Of a stretch of 5,267 nucleotides of DNA, positions 5,227 to 5,267 are shown in pieces. The stretch's first letter is position 1. Each line of letters begins with the position of its first letter. Source of the stretch: Nostoc cf. edaphicum LEGE 07299 (GTDB lineage Bacteria; Cyanobacteriota; Cyanobacteriia; Cyanobacteriales; Nostocaceae); assembly GCF_015207245.1 (NCBI RefSeq), contig NZ_JADEXF010000335.1, forward strand, positions 1-5,267. Direction: 5' to 3'. The notes beneath the pieces are model-generated. The model was not told where the DNA came from and made no database searches. It worked only from the letters and a program-made list of their open reading frames with translations. The translations under genes were made by a program, and so were the position numbers.

Positions 5227-5267
5227 AAAAATGTGTTAACCATAAATCCCAAAAGCTAAATTTAACA

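Larger units (their letters stand above)
4931..5267. other. AT-rich region upstream of the minus-strand gene, no convincing gene
   Basis: These 337 bases are rich in A and T and contain stops in all long frames. They hold weak promoter-like matches on both strands, a small inverted pair GACC/GGTC at 4988-5000, and one doubtful 22-codon ORF. They probably form the 5' regulatory region of the minus-strand gene and perhaps of a gene beyond the right edge. I see no tRNA, known riboswitch or insertion-sequence end. Confidence 0.6.

Noticed and set aside
1..5267. tRNA, rRNA, insertion sequence or defence system
   Set aside because: No cloverleaf, ribosomal signature, transposase, terminal inverted repeats of an insertion sequence or defence-type domain could be seen on either strand.

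Overview
The window looks like chromosomal DNA of a filamentous, Nostoc/Anabaena-type cyanobacterium. The evidence is six exact copies of the HIP1 octamer GCGATCGC (three in gor, one in the hydrolase gene, two in hisC), heptanucleotide tandem repeats (STRR-like) in two intergenic gaps, a Nostoc-like small dispersed repeat inside a gene, AT-rich spacers, and protein sequences of cyanobacterial type (glutathione reductase with TRGEKIL after the NADPH-binding fold; HisC with [16 protein letters not shown]). The species cannot be fixed from this alone.

Layout from left to right. Bases 3-581 are the 3' end of a gene for a Thr/Pro/Val-rich repetitive protein; its start lies outside the window. Bases 582-915 hold no intact gene. 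Two adjacent open frames at 591-874 look like the debris of a decayed gene, followed by a weak promoter match and a short dyad just before gor. Bases 916-2292 encode glutathione reductase (gor). Bases 2405-3067 encode a YqiA/UPF0227-type alpha/beta hydrolase with a TTG start and an apparent 30-nt in-frame insertion of a dispersed repeat. Bases 3168-4328 encode a histidinol-phosphate aminotransferase (hisC). Facing hisC, only 8 bases away, is a minus-strand gene (4337-4930) for an uncharacterised protein whose C-terminus resembles a Crp-type helix-turn-helix. The last 337 bases are AT-rich and hold only weak promoter matches and one doubtful 22-codon ORF.

The three plus-strand genes share a direction, but the gaps between them (112 and 100 bases) are filled with repeats able to fold into hairpins, so a tight operon is not indicated. 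Gor recycles oxidised glutathione with NADPH, HisC acts in histidine synthesis, and the hydrolase has no known substrate; I see no shared pathway. No defence system, CRISPR array, biosynthetic cluster, transposase or RNA gene is visible. The most interesting items are the homogenised repeat array at 1-580 (open in several frames on both strands), the repeat-derived insertion in the hydrolase, the heptamer array that supplies the first possible start codon of hisC, and the unassigned minus-strand protein.
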